Below, one piece after another: positions 1-7,400 of a stretch of DNA of 23,303 nt. This DNA comes from Lachnospiraceae bacterium UBA5895 (GTDB lineage Bacteria; Bacillota; Clostridia; Lachnospirales; Lachnospiraceae): assembly GCA_002431915.1 (NCBI GenBank), contig DJEP01000042.1:1-23303 (forward strand), in the 5' to 3' direction. The notes below the pieces were generated by a model. It did not search any database, was not told where the DNA came from, and saw only the letters and a program-made list of their open reading frames with translations. How positions within the stretch are numbered: the first letter of the stretch is position 1; the number at the start of each line of letters is the position of its first letter. A program made the translations under genes and the position numbers.

Positions 1-52
1 TATAGGGTTATTTTTATGTAACAGATCCGCTCATGCTATTCGTAAGCTGCTT

Positions 53-1465
53 TTACTGCTCTGCGGGGACAAATGTCTTGATTTCAAACGAATCTCTGAC
101 ACACTGTCTTGCGCTCTTCAGGTCTGCCAGTTCTTCCGCATGAATCATCTGCGCTAAGAGATTACCGATCGCTGTTGCCTCATCGGGTCCCGCATATACG
201 GTCTTGCCCGTGGCATCCGCTGTCAGCTGGTTCAGGTATGCGGCATTGGAACCGCCGCCGATGATATGGATGCTGTCGTAGGTCCTGCCTGCGATCTTCT
301 CCAGCTCGCTTACGGTCTCTCCATAGGACTGCGCCAGGCTGCGGTATACCACAGATGCCAGTTCTCCTACGAACTCCGGTACCGGCTGCCCTGTCTTCTG
401 ACAGTACTGTCTGATGGCTTCCACCATGCTGTCCGGAGAGAGGAAGCTCTGATCGTTCACATCCACTCTGGAGTGGAACTCCTTGCTTTCCTCCGCCATG
501 TCGCACAGCTGTGCAAAAGAGTACGCATCCTTATATTCATGCCGCACCGACTGGATCATCCACAATCCCATAATATTTTTCAGGAAACGGAATCTATGGT
601 CATAGCCGCCCTCGTTGGTAAAGTTGGCTGCTGCCGCATCCTCATTGATAATAGGCTTTAACGACTCGATTCCCATGAGGGACCAGGTTCCCGAACTGAT
701 GTAGATGCCGTCGCCCTCTGTCTGTGGTACTGCCATTACAGCAGATGCGGTGTCGTGGCTTCCGCACAGCACCACTTCCAGATCAAAGCCCACTTCCTGC
801 TGAATCTCGGGAAGCAACTGTCCTACTTTCGTTCCGGGCATCTGTAGCGGTAAGAAAATGTTCTCCGGATAGCCCAGTTTCTGAATCAGCTCCTTATCCC
901 ACTGAAAGGTTGCGGGATCTACCAGCTGTGTGGTGGAACCGTTGGTGTACTCCGATAATTTGTTGCCCGTCAGACAGAATCCGAAATAATCCGGCAGCAT
1001 GAGAAGTGTCCTCACCTGCTGTAACAGCTCCGGAGTCTGCTGTTTTACTGCCATCAGCTGATAGACCGTGTTGAAAATCTGCTTCTGGATACCCGTTTCC
1101 GCATACAGTTCGGTCTCCGGCAGAATCTTCGCCACCTCCGCGTCCATGCCGTCCGTGCGGTGGTCGCGGTAGCCGTAAGTATCACCCAGAATGTGATCCT
1201 GCGCATCCAACAGCACATAATCCACTGCCCAGGTGTCGATTGCCATGCTTACCGGGATCTTTCCCAGTTCTTTACATTTTTTCATGCCGGCAACGATCTC
1301 GCCGAACAGCCGGCCCACATTCCACAGAAGCTTGCCGTCCTTATGATCCATGCCGTTTTCAAAACGGTAGATCTCTTCTAACTCTATTTTACCGTTCTCT
1401 AAGTGCCCCAGGATATGCCGTCCGCTGGAAGCACCGATATCCACAGCCAGATAATATTTTTCCAT
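53..1465 (-). CDS. rhaB: Rhamnulokinase (L-rhamnulose kinase)
   Basis: Cytoplasmic FGGY-family sugar kinase of 470 residues that phosphorylates L-rhamnulose to L-rhamnulose-1-phosphate with ATP; E. coli RhaB is of similar length (489). Visible marks are the N-terminal phosphate loop DIGASSGR (residues 9-16), the sugar-binding DTWAVDY segment (77-83), GSHDTASAV with Asp238 in the place of the catalytic base, and the C-terminal adenosine motif GGGSNAAYLNQL. The gene lies 19 bases downstream of rhaM and forms a rhamnose operon with it; other rha genes may continue past the left edge. Bases 1-52 after its stop show no gene. The start at 1465 fits the family N-terminus exactly. Family assignment is secure; substrate follows from family knowledge and the rhaM neighbour. 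Confidence 0.95.
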   Translation of the reverse strand: MEKYYLAVDIGASSGRHILGHLENGKIELEEIYRFENGMDHKDGKLLWNVGRLFGEIVAGMKKCKELGKIPVSMAIDTWAVDYVLLDAQDHILGDTYGYRDHRTDGMDAEVAKILPETELYAETGIQKQIFNTVYQLMAVKQQTPELLQQVRTLLMLPDYFGFCLTGNKLSEYTNGSTTQLVDPATFQWDKELIQKLGYPENIFLPLQMPGTKVGQLLPEIQQEVGFDLEVVLCGSHDTASAVMAVPQTEGDGIYISSGTWSLMGIESLKPIINEDAAAANFTNEGGYDHRFRFLKNIMGLWMIQSVRHEYKDAYSFAQLCDMAEESKEFHSRVDVNDQSFLSPDSMVEAIRQYCQKTGQPVPEFVGELASVVYRSLAQSYGETVSELEKIAGRTYDSIHIIGGGSNAAYLNQLTADATGKTVYAGPDEATAIGNLLAQMIHAEELADLKSARQCVRDSFEIKTFVPAEQ

Positions 1466-1484
1466 AAGCTATCCACAGCCTCCC

Positions 1485-1802
1485 TTATCTGAAACTGAAT
1501 ACCTGTGTCAGAAGCGGCTGTGCTCCCGTGACAGGATCCTTCTCCATGATCAGAATATCTTTCATATATTCATCCCATTTTTTCACAACGTCGCTCTCTG
1601 CCTGTACCTTTGCGGCATAGTCCACACCTTTTTCGCATTCATAATAGCCGAACAGCTCCTCGCCCTGCATCCAGATGGAGTAATTCACGATTCCAGCATT
1701 TGCCAGGACTTCCTTCATCTCCGGCCAGATATTGTCATGTCTCTTCTTATATTCCTCCTGCATTCCCGGTACAATTTTTCCACGCCATGCGTATTTTTCC
1801 AT
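1485..1802 (-). CDS. rhaM: L-rhamnose mutarotase
   Basis: Small dimeric alpha/beta-barrel enzyme (105 residues) that interconverts alpha- and beta-L-rhamnopyranose, feeding the isomerase step before rhamnulokinase. An in-frame ATG lies four codons upstream (1814), but starting at 1802 makes Tyr18 and His22 (in EEYKKRH) coincide with the two active-site residues at the same numbers in E. coli RhaM/YiiL. The GGTGG sequence ahead of it can serve as ribosome site, so the shorter start is preferred. The conserved stretch NIWPEM follows, and the C-terminal half has the WDEYM helix. First gene of a rhaM-rhaB operon. A weak promoter is possible about 100 bases upstream. Confidence 0.93.
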   Translation of the reverse strand: MEKYAWRGKIVPGMQEEYKKRHDNIWPEMKEVLANAGIVNYSIWMQGEELFGYYECEKGVDYAAKVQAESDVVKKWDEYMKDILIMEKDPVTGAQPLLTQVFSFR

Positions 1803-1902
1803 AGTTTCCACCATGCCTTTCTTTCTATTTTGAGCATTTCGAGTATTTCAATCGTTCTCATACGCAGATGGGCAAACTACCCTTTACGCTGATTCTGTAT
1901 TT

Positions 1903-1931
1903 ATTGTAACTCTGAGATGTTGCTTCCGAAA
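1903..1931 (-). promoter_or_regulatory. Possible rhaM-rhaB promoter
   Basis: On the minus strand a TACAAT -10 box (1903-1908) is preceded at 17 bases by TTTCGG (1926-1931), which matches the -35 consensus poorly. A poor -35 is common at activator-dependent sugar promoters, so a rhamnose-responsive activator is possible. No clear catabolite (cre) operator was found. Low confidence. Confidence 0.3.
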
Positions 1932-1946
1932 TGACATTATTTGCTC

Positions 1947-1989
1947 CGGGCACTGTCCGATTTTGCCCGAATGAGGTATAATCATTTTC
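1947..1989 (+). promoter_or_regulatory. Promoter with inverted repeat ahead of the pseudouridine synthase
   Basis: A perfect TATAAT lies at 1977-1982, only seven bases before the ATG at 1990. The -35 zone is poor (CTGTCC at 1953-1958, 18-base spacer). It is covered by an inverted repeat, CGGGCA (1947-1952) and TGCCCG (1964-1969), which could be an operator. With normal spacing transcription would begin at about 1988-1990, giving a leaderless or nearly leaderless mRNA. The only ribosome-site-like sequence, GAGG at 1973-1976, overlaps the promoter and is 13 bases from the ATG. This is visible in sequence; the function is inferred. Confidence 0.5.
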
Positions 1990-2904
1990 ATGGAACGAAC
2001 ACTTACTTACACTACAGAAAATCTCATAACACCCCTGCCTGTCAGCCGGTTCCTGAAGCAGAAGGGCTTCTCCTCCCAGAATCTGGTGCAGTTAAAAAAG
2101 AACCCTGATGCCGTGCTTGCAAACGGGATCCCCTGCTTTATGAATCATGTGCTGCAGCCCGGCGACACCTTGACGCTGCATATCCGGGAAGATCACTCTT
2201 CCGAGAAGATTCCCCCGGTAAATCTGCCGTTAAATATTGTCTACGAAGACGCGGATCTCATGGTCATTAACAAGCCCGCCGGAATGCCGATCCATCCGTC
2301 TATGAACAATTATTACAATTCCCTGGCGAATGCCCTTGCGTATTATTATGAACAGCAGAACTGTCCCTTTGTCTTCCGCTGCATCAACCGCTTAGACCGG
2401 GATACTTCCGGACTGACCATCGTTGCTAAGCATTATGTCAGCGCAGGAATGCTGTCCGCCATGATCGCCAATAAGACAGCTTCCGGCATTACCCGGGAAT
2501 ATCTTGCCATTGTGAAAGGTTCTGTCCAACCACCGGAAGGCACGATCACCGCACCTCTGGGACGCAGGGACGGCTCCATCATCGAGCGCACCGTGGATTT
2601 CGAAAAGGGAGAATCTGCGGTTACCCATTACAAAGTTCTGGACGAAAAAAACGGGCACAGCCTGGTCTCTCTCATCTTAGAGACCGGCCGTACCCATCAG
2701 ATACGGATTCATATGAAATATCTGGGTTATCCCCTGATTGGAGATTACCTATACAATCCGGATATGGAATGCATTAAACGGCAGGCGCTGCACGCGTGGA
2801 AGCTGACCTTCCGGCATCCCATCACCGGGGAGAAAATGCAGTTCACTGCACCGTTGCCGGAGGATATGGCGATGGTAGCTGGAGATACCCCGTGGGTAAC
2901 TTAA
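1990..2904 (+). CDS. RluA/RluD-family pseudouridine synthase
   Basis: Protein of 304 residues that should isomerise uridine to pseudouridine in rRNA or tRNA. Residues 15-65 form an S4-like RNA-binding part (LNGIP-like turn, then LQPGDTL). The catalytic domain starts at about 80 with IVYEDADLMVINKPAGMPIHP. Motif II reads NRLDRDTSG (133-141), with Asp136 as the catalytic aspartate. The late motif GRTHQIRIHMKYLGYPLIGD is also intact. Starting at the first ATG keeps the usual RTLTYT N-terminus of the Clostridia members, so a later start is unlikely even though the promoter is very close. It is divergent from rhaM and convergent with mecA, so it is a stand-alone housekeeping gene. Which RNA site it modifies cannot be told from sequence. 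Confidence 0.93.
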   Translation: MERTLTYTTENLITPLPVSRFLKQKGFSSQNLVQLKKNPDAVLANGIPCFMNHVLQPGDTLTLHIREDHSSEKIPPVNLPLNIVYEDADLMVINKPAGMPIHPSMNNYYNSLANALAYYYEQQNCPFVFRCINRLDRDTSGLTIVAKHYVSAGMLSAMIANKTASGITREYLAIVKGSVQPPEGTITAPLGRRDGSIIERTVDFEKGESAVTHYKVLDEKNGHSLVSLILETGRTHQIRIHMKYLGYPLIGDYLYNPDMECIKRQALHAWKLTFRHPITGEKMQFTAPLPEDMAMVAGDTPWVT

Positions 2905-2911
2905 CTTCCCT

Positions 2912-2957
2912 CATAGGGAATCTGCCCCGCCTGCAGGCAGTCATGCAGATTCCTATG
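2912..2957. terminator. Hairpin between convergent genes
   Basis: Arms CATAGGGAATCTGC (2912-2925) and GCAGATTCCTATG (2945-2957) pair with one bulged base. The loop holds a second palindrome, GCCTGCAGGC (2929-2938). It occupies the 60-base gap between the pseudouridine synthase and mecA, which meet tail to tail, so a bidirectional terminator is the likely role. A clear U-run is missing on both sides; efficiency may be low. Confidence 0.5.
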
Positions 2958-2964
2958 GGCAGTA

Positions 2965-3675
2965 TTATGCACGCAGTTTTTTCAGAGCTTTTTCCCGGAT
3001 CAGGCATTCGCCGTGCTCTTCCAAGTACCGTAACTTCTGCTCATCCGCAGCATATAATCCTGCGAACTCCATTGCCTGGATGCAGGCTCTGCTGTAACGC
3101 TCGTAAGAAGCACTGCCCTTCTCCACATAGACATAGCAGGTGCCATCCTCCATACGGTACAGCGTACTGTTGATTCGTAAGTTAGCCGGCAATACCGCAG
3201 CATATTCGATCACTCTGCCGATATTCCGGAAAGCGAAGATTGCCACCTGGGGCTTATGGGGTTCTTCTGCCTTTTTCTGCTTTTTCTTGTTTTTGTCAGA
3301 TTGCTCAGACTGTGCGGGAGCACCGGACTTCTCCGCAGCTTCCTCCTGCTGTGCTTTCTTCTCTACTTCTTTGCAGATACGCATCAATTCCCGCAACGCC
3401 TGCATCGGCGTATTGGGCTTGCTCTCTGCGGGATCCTTATCCGAGAATACCAGCACCAGTCCCTCATCCGGCAGCATCATGATCTGCAGGTCAAATGCAT
3501 ACTTCGGCGGCTTGTAGCCCACCTCTTCCTCTGCCTGTTCAATGATCTCCTGGACTATCTCTTTTGCCTTGTCACTGCGGGTCACAAAATCTTTATAATC
3601 AATATCGTACTCTTCCAGCTCTTCGTTGGACAGGAAGCACTTTACGGTCTTGTCATCAATTCGTTCTATTTTCAT
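2965..3675 (-). CDS. mecA: MecA-like ClpC adaptor protein
   Basis: Adaptor of 236 residues that in Bacillus delivers substrates to the ClpCP protease. The N-terminal domain (1-75) begins MKIERIDDKTVKCFLSNEEL and continues with the characteristic FVTRSDKAKEIVQEIIEQAEEEVG. A charged, Lys/Glu/Gln-rich linker (about 120-160) leads to the C-terminal ClpC-binding domain (about 165-236) with VAIFAFRNIGRVIEYA and the tyrosine-rich LYRMEDGTCYVYV. A GTG three codons upstream overlaps the ribosome site AGAGGTGA, so the ATG at 3675, five bases after that site, is chosen. The linker is long and low-complexity, as in other Clostridia. It has no obvious tie to the sugar genes; it may control regulators by proteolysis, but that is speculation. 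Confidence 0.9.
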   Translation of the reverse strand: MKIERIDDKTVKCFLSNEELEEYDIDYKDFVTRSDKAKEIVQEIIEQAEEEVGYKPPKYAFDLQIMMLPDEGLVLVFSDKDPAESKPNTPMQALRELMRICKEVEKKAQQEEAAEKSGAPAQSEQSDKNKKKQKKAEEPHKPQVAIFAFRNIGRVIEYAAVLPANLRINSTLYRMEDGTCYVYVEKGSASYERYSRACIQAMEFAGLYAADEQKLRYLEEHGECLIREKALKKLRA

Positions 3676-3812
3676 AACTATCACCTCTTACTGTTATATG
3701 TATGATAGCATAAAAATGTTGTGATTTCCACTGTCCAAATATAAACAATTTATATACCTTCAGGAAAACCACTTTGCTTATTCTAAAATATTATTCACCG
3801 TAAAAACAATAC

Positions 3813-3875
3813 AACGCTCTGCTATTCACTGACTTATTCTGTTTTTTAGAATAAACAGGTGAATAACAGAGCGTT
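3813..3875 (-). terminator. Long hairpin terminator at the end of the first sugar operon
   Basis: Arms at 3813-3829 and 3859-3875 (17 bases each, one mismatch) enclose an inner stem TTATTCT (3834-3840) / AGAATAA (3848-3854). On the minus strand the stem is followed by a T-rich tail (GTATTGTTTTT). It lies eight bases after the stop of the decayed AraC gene and so probably ends the 10450-to-3883 operon. The rest of the 3676-3812 interval holds an AT-rich stretch that must carry the mecA promoter; no convincing -35/-10 pair was identified there. Confidence 0.65.
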
Positions 3876-3882
3876 TAAAATT

Positions 3883-4251
3883 CTATCCTTCCAGCGCATA
3901 TCTGCTGTTTATATATTCCTTGGGGGATATTCCTTCTATTTTCTTAAAGACTTTACTGAAATAAAAGGCACTTCTGCACATCCTCTACCGTTTTCTGTCT
4001 GTACAGAGAGCAGTAACCATCTGGATCCTCCGTGAAAAACCCTGCAACCACATTTTCTCCGTCCTGCAGGGAAAAAATAGAGATATACAGCATGCTGCCC
4101 GCAACATCCAGCGCCTGCAGATAATTGTCCGGATGCTTTCGGAAATATTCAAAACATTCTGAGCGGTCGTATATACCAACTCCGAATCGCATTCTTCCAA
4201 TGCTTCCCGGAGATTTTCCCTGACCTGCTCCTTTAACGCCAAGGGTGACAT
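3883..4251 (-). pseudogene. Decayed AraC-type regulator gene
   Basis: The remnant uses three reading frames. It starts at an ATG (4251) with an excellent ribosome site (GGAGGAAG) and reads MSPLALKEQVRENL for about 36 codons. The coding sense then shifts near 4140 to a second frame containing FRKHPDNYLQALDVAG and AGFFTEDPDGY, ending at 3953. A third frame beginning near 3985 encodes AFYFSKVFKKIEGISPKEY, the last helix-turn-helix segment of an AraC protein, and stops at 3883. About 125 residues' worth of sequence is left where AraC regulators usually have about 270, so there was internal deletion as well as frameshift. It is the last cistron of the operon. The AraC identity rests only on the C-terminal piece. 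Confidence 0.75.
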
Positions 4252-4282
4252 TCTTCCTCCATGCCTATCATTATAAAGTATA

Positions 4283-5032
4283 CTATAAGATATAATTGCG
4301 CACAAAATACTGCAAATGGGCAAACATAAAATCTTCCGTATGTCCGCCCTCTCCCTCATCGTAAAAATAATCTATACTCTCCTCGGGCAGTGCTGCGAAA
4401 TAATCCCTTGTGCGCAGGAACTGACTTCTGTAAGGATCCTGCGTACCACCGCAATGGTACAGTCTGGGCAATGCGGTTCCCTTTTTAAGCGCCTGCTGTA
4501 CCATATAAAAAGTATCATCCGAAGTCTCTCTCCATTTCCGGTCTCCGAAGATTCCACGCCATCTGGCGGCAAATGCCGGATTCTTGGCACATTCTTCCTC
4601 GCTGAAATTGATCGCGCCAGACGATATGGCACCGATTGCCAGGTATCTCTCAGGGTAAGCGAAGCCGATTTTCATCGCTCCGGTTCCTCCCATGGAACAC
4701 CCTGCGATATATCGCATCACCGGCAGTTCTCTTTTACAAAAAACAGCCTCCATGCGCCGGGGCAGCTCTTCTGCCACATAATCACAAAATGCTCCTCCAT
4801 GCTCCATATTGGTATAAATACTGTTTTGTACGGATGGCATAATAATCAGAATCTTTTTTTCATTTGCCAGCTGTTCCATATCATGCTCACGAAAATAGGA
4901 CGAATAATCCCCCATCATTCCATGCAGCAGATATAACACTCTGTTCTGAAAGTCATGATCGGGGACTGCAATACTTACCGGATCTTCCATTCCAAGCGAT
5001 TTCATATATTCAGCCATTTGTATGAGTGCCAT
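4283..5032 (-). CDS. Esterase, alpha/beta-hydrolase (EstA/esterase D type)
   Basis: Cytoplasmic serine esterase of 249 residues, probably removing acyl groups from imported oligosaccharides. The fold is recognised from LYLLHGMMGDYSSYF (oxyanion region), the nucleophile motif GCSMG with Ser113, Asp199 in GGTQDPY, and His231 in GEGGHTEDF; the triad is complete. No signal peptide. The frame is open further upstream, but AGGAGG five bases before the ATG at 5032 decides the start; this ATG lies inside the last 23 bases of the preceding esterase-like gene, so translation is probably coupled. The nearest families are tributyrin esterase and feruloyl/acetyl esterases; the actual acyl group is unknown. 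Confidence 0.85.
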   Translation of the reverse strand: MALIQMAEYMKSLGMEDPVSIAVPDHDFQNRVLYLLHGMMGDYSSYFREHDMEQLANEKKILIIMPSVQNSIYTNMEHGGAFCDYVAEELPRRMEAVFCKRELPVMRYIAGCSMGGTGAMKIGFAYPERYLAIGAISSGAINFSEEECAKNPAFAARWRGIFGDRKWRETSDDTFYMVQQALKKGTALPRLYHCGGTQDPYRSQFLRTRDYFAALPEESIDYFYDEGEGGHTEDFMFAHLQYFVRNYIL

Positions 5033-5444
5033 TTTCCCCTCCTGCAAAAAGTTCGGGATGCTTCTTAAACGCTTCGCATGCTCCTTTTTCACCGGTTCCC
5101 ATGCCACAGATAAAAGTATCTTCCCGGTGTTCGCTGATGCAGCCGAAGGTACTTCTGACCTTTGGCAATAACTCCTGTGTCAGATAATCATTATATGCCG
5201 CACCGTATTCCAGATTGCAGAAACAGCTTCGATGCCCGGTAGGTAAGATCACCGCCATATGAAGCTGTTCCACTAAACCCTCTATATCGTAGCGACGCAT
5301 CACTTCCATGGGACTGCTCCCATCTGTGTGCAGTAAAAACAGACATGGAATTTTCTCTTCTCCTATTTTTTTCGGAAATACTACCACTGTTGTCATATTC
5401 ATTTCCAGCAGTTCTGCACGATAATTCCAAAATCCAATTGCCAT
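5010..5444 (-). CDS. Truncated esterase-like protein, probably inactive
   Basis: A 144-residue open frame that aligns along its length with the first 135 residues of the esterase encoded just downstream: LFLLHTDGSSPMEVM matches the oxyanion segment and NLEYGAAYNDYLTQELLPKV matches NMEHGGAFCDYVAEELPRRM. At the nucleophile site it reads GMGTG where the neighbour has GCSMG, so the serine is replaced by glycine. The frame ends soon after, before the catalytic Asp and His. It starts two codons after the CE15 stop (TAGGACATG) and overlaps the next gene by 23 bases. It looks like half of an old tandem duplication, kept in frame. It could be a decaying copy or a non-catalytic partner of the intact esterase. 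Confidence 0.65.
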   Translation of the reverse strand: MAIGFWNYRAELLEMNMTTVVVFPKKIGEEKIPCLFLLHTDGSSPMEVMRRYDIEGLVEQLHMAVILPTGHRSCFCNLEYGAAYNDYLTQELLPKVRSTFGCISEHREDTFICGMGTGEKGACEAFKKHPELFAGGENGTHTNG

Positions 5445-5447
5445 GTC

Positions 5448-6419
5448 CTATACAATCCTATCTGCAAAATTGAGCATTTCTTCCCATTCCTCAATGGTTG
5501 CCTTATGTCCTTCCCGACCCTCGAAATACATAACCGCATCTTTCTGATACATTTTATACACAGAAAAAGCCATCTTTGCACTTCTTTTTTCACTTTCCAT
5601 ATCTGCCCAGGGATCATCCGCGGCTCCGGTCAGAAATAATCCTCTTGGTGCTATTAAGCCCAGCAGCATGTGCTGATCCACCGGCAATGTTTCCACACAG
5701 TCTCCGTATTTTGCAAAGTTATCGCAAAACCAATACGGAAAGTTCGTCGTAATCGCCGCTACCGTCTCCGCACCGGGTCTTTTGTCCCGGCACAGCTCTG
5801 CTCCACCGGTTCCCGAGTGAAATGCTGCAACCATTGCAAATCTCTCATCCGAAGCGGCTGTCCACAAGCCGCATTTCCCTCCCCGGGAGAAGCCTGCCAC
5901 AATGACTTTCGGGTACGGGAATCTCTCCGGCTGGGATAAAATGAAATCCATGACTCTCGACAAACCATAGCTCCAGGCACCGAGGGCTCCGCAGCTGTCC
6001 GGTGTTTTTTCGCTGTTAAAGTAGCGGAACAGTCCGGTCTGAAAACAATTCTCCGCATCAGAGGCTACACTTTCCACCCATACCTGGATCAGTGTATAAC
6101 CTCTGTCCGTGATCATTTTTATGGGAATATCCGTCTCTTTCTGATCTGACAGGCGCAGATAAATAACAATCTTATTGTTTCTTCCGATAACCGGATAGAA
6201 CAGCGTGATCGGCATAGCATAGTGTTCTATATACAGCAGATCTTCCTCCCGGATATAGCCGTCTTCCGTCCGCTCGGTATCCTGTATCACACCGGTCACC
6301 GTCTCCGGCACCGGAAATGGGCAATCGCCGTATACATTTTCCCGATACAGAGTAAGCAGCTCGGGGCGTCGGTATTTTTCCCATTCTTCGATTGTACCGG
6401 TTTTTATCTCTTCTATCAT
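5448..6419 (-). CDS. CE15-like glucuronoyl esterase
   Basis: Protein of 323 residues resembling bacterial family CE15, which hydrolyses esters of (4-O-methyl-)glucuronic acid. The signature AGFSRGGKCGLW holds nucleophile Ser178. It is followed by HSGTGGAELC, the aromatic NFPYWFCDNF (226-235), VDQHMLLGLIAPRGL and a late GREGHKATIEEW with His305 as the likely catalytic histidine. The N-terminus RPELLTLYRENVYG is also typical. It has no signal peptide and no carbohydrate-binding domain, unlike the secreted fungal enzymes, so it would act on imported material. RBS GAGGAAAG precedes the ATG. It lies 27 bases after GH43 and three bases before the truncated esterase. An acetyl or methyl esterase role is an alternative. 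Confidence 0.82.
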   Translation of the reverse strand: MIEEIKTGTIEEWEKYRRPELLTLYRENVYGDCPFPVPETVTGVIQDTERTEDGYIREEDLLYIEHYAMPITLFYPVIGRNNKIVIYLRLSDQKETDIPIKMITDRGYTLIQVWVESVASDAENCFQTGLFRYFNSEKTPDSCGALGAWSYGLSRVMDFILSQPERFPYPKVIVAGFSRGGKCGLWTAASDERFAMVAAFHSGTGGAELCRDKRPGAETVAAITTNFPYWFCDNFAKYGDCVETLPVDQHMLLGLIAPRGLFLTGAADDPWADMESEKRSAKMAFSVYKMYQKDAVMYFEGREGHKATIEEWEEMLNFADRIV

Positions 6420-6446
6420 TTATCTTTCCTCAGCAATCTACGGATT

Positions 6447-7385
6447 TCAGTCCGCATACGGAGAATGAAATTCCGGCTGATAATCTAACTTCATTTTCCC
6501 ATCTTCATCAAATTCCAGATACAGGAAAACATAGCGGGAATTATTATAATCCTTGCCATCCCATCTGTCGGAAATATACAAATAGTGCGTCTGTTCTCCC
6601 TTAGGAAGCGCCAGGACATATGCCGGTTGTGTGGCATAGGTCGTGGCATCGCCGAATTCCTCCAGGCTGCTCCATCTTCCCTCCATGGTGTCCGCGGTAG
6701 CATATTTTCCCTGATTGGGATCCCAGCCCGTACAAAAAGAACTGAGCATATAAAGCTTTCCATTCCTACGAAATACAGCGGGTGCTTCACGATATTCGCC
6801 CTGCCAGAGTCTGCCGGTCAGTACATCGATGTTCATATAATCATCTTGCAGACGATATATGTGCATATCCGCATTATTTCTGGCAGCTGAGATGAAATAC
6901 GCCGTTCCGTCCGGTTCCTGGTAAAGCGTGCAGTCTCGCGACATATATCCCAGAGGATTAAAGTGTCCGTGATAGGTGTAATCTCCGTCCGGCTCCTCGC
7001 AGGTCGCAATGGCACAGGCAGCCTCGCTGTAATTTTTTCCGTTCTCATAATGCACCCACAGAACGAATTTGCCTGTTTTGGAATTATACAGCACCTTGGG
7101 ACGCTCCAGGTTGACTTTTTTGTGATCCTCCTGCTGCAGTATCAACTGTGTTCTGACCCGGATCTGTTCCATGGGAGAATCCGTCGTCAGAATGTGGTTC
7201 CGGAATTCCCAATGAATCAGATCCTTCGAGCGATAGCAGCTGATATAATAATTCTCCCGTCTGTCCTCTCCATACCAGTAGAAGTACTCCCCATATTTCA
7301 GAATACATCCACCGTGTGCATGTATCGTTTCTCCGTTGCAGTCTTCCCAGACTGCTCCGTTTTTCAAAAAATCAGTATTTGCCAT
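6447..7385 (-). CDS. GH43 subfamily 24-like exo-beta-1,3-galactanase
   Basis: Five-bladed beta-propeller glycosidase of 312 residues, cytoplasmic (no signal peptide). The N-terminus IHAHGGCILKYGEYFYWYGED and ERPKVLYN are hallmarks of the exo-beta-1,3-galactanase group. Compared from memory with Phanerochaete Pc1,3Gal43A, Glu94 (ERP), Asp151 (SRD), the catalytic-acid Glu200 (REAP) and Gln253 (ATQP, in the place of the unusual Gln acting with the base) are all present. The Glu94-Glu200 interval is 106 residues in both. It ends with ISDRWDGKDYNNSRYVFLYLEF. Expected action: release of galactose or substituted galactose units from beta-1,3-galactan, the backbone of type II arabinogalactan. It follows the importer permeases by 15 bases. 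A different galactosidase specificity within the same group is possible. Confidence 0.87.
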   Translation of the reverse strand: MANTDFLKNGAVWEDCNGETIHAHGGCILKYGEYFYWYGEDRRENYYISCYRSKDLIHWEFRNHILTTDSPMEQIRVRTQLILQQEDHKKVNLERPKVLYNSKTGKFVLWVHYENGKNYSEAACAIATCEEPDGDYTYHGHFNPLGYMSRDCTLYQEPDGTAYFISAARNNADMHIYRLQDDYMNIDVLTGRLWQGEYREAPAVFRRNGKLYMLSSFCTGWDPNQGKYATADTMEGRWSSLEEFGDATTYATQPAYVLALPKGEQTHYLYISDRWDGKDYNNSRYVFLYLEFDEDGKMKLDYQPEFHSPYAD

Positions 7386-7400
7386 GTTTCATTTTCTCTC

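Noticed and set aside
1815..1989. Catabolite-repression (cre) operator in the rhaM upstream region
   Set aside because: The nearest sequence (TGAGAACGATTGAA, minus strand) departs from the consensus at several key positions.
3140..3705. Overlapping plus-strand frames opposite mecA
   Set aside because: Leu/Phe/Cys-rich products arise from the reverse complement of the mecA Lys/Glu linker; not genuine membrane proteins.
3813..3875. Long palindrome considered as a second copy of the 150-base element
   Set aside because: Arms and core differ from the 18508-18657 element; the T-rich tail and position after a stop fit a terminator.
4316..4936. Plus-strand open frame of 206 codons opposite the intact esterase
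   Set aside because: Antisense to a gene with a complete Ser-Asp-His triad; no start signal or motif.
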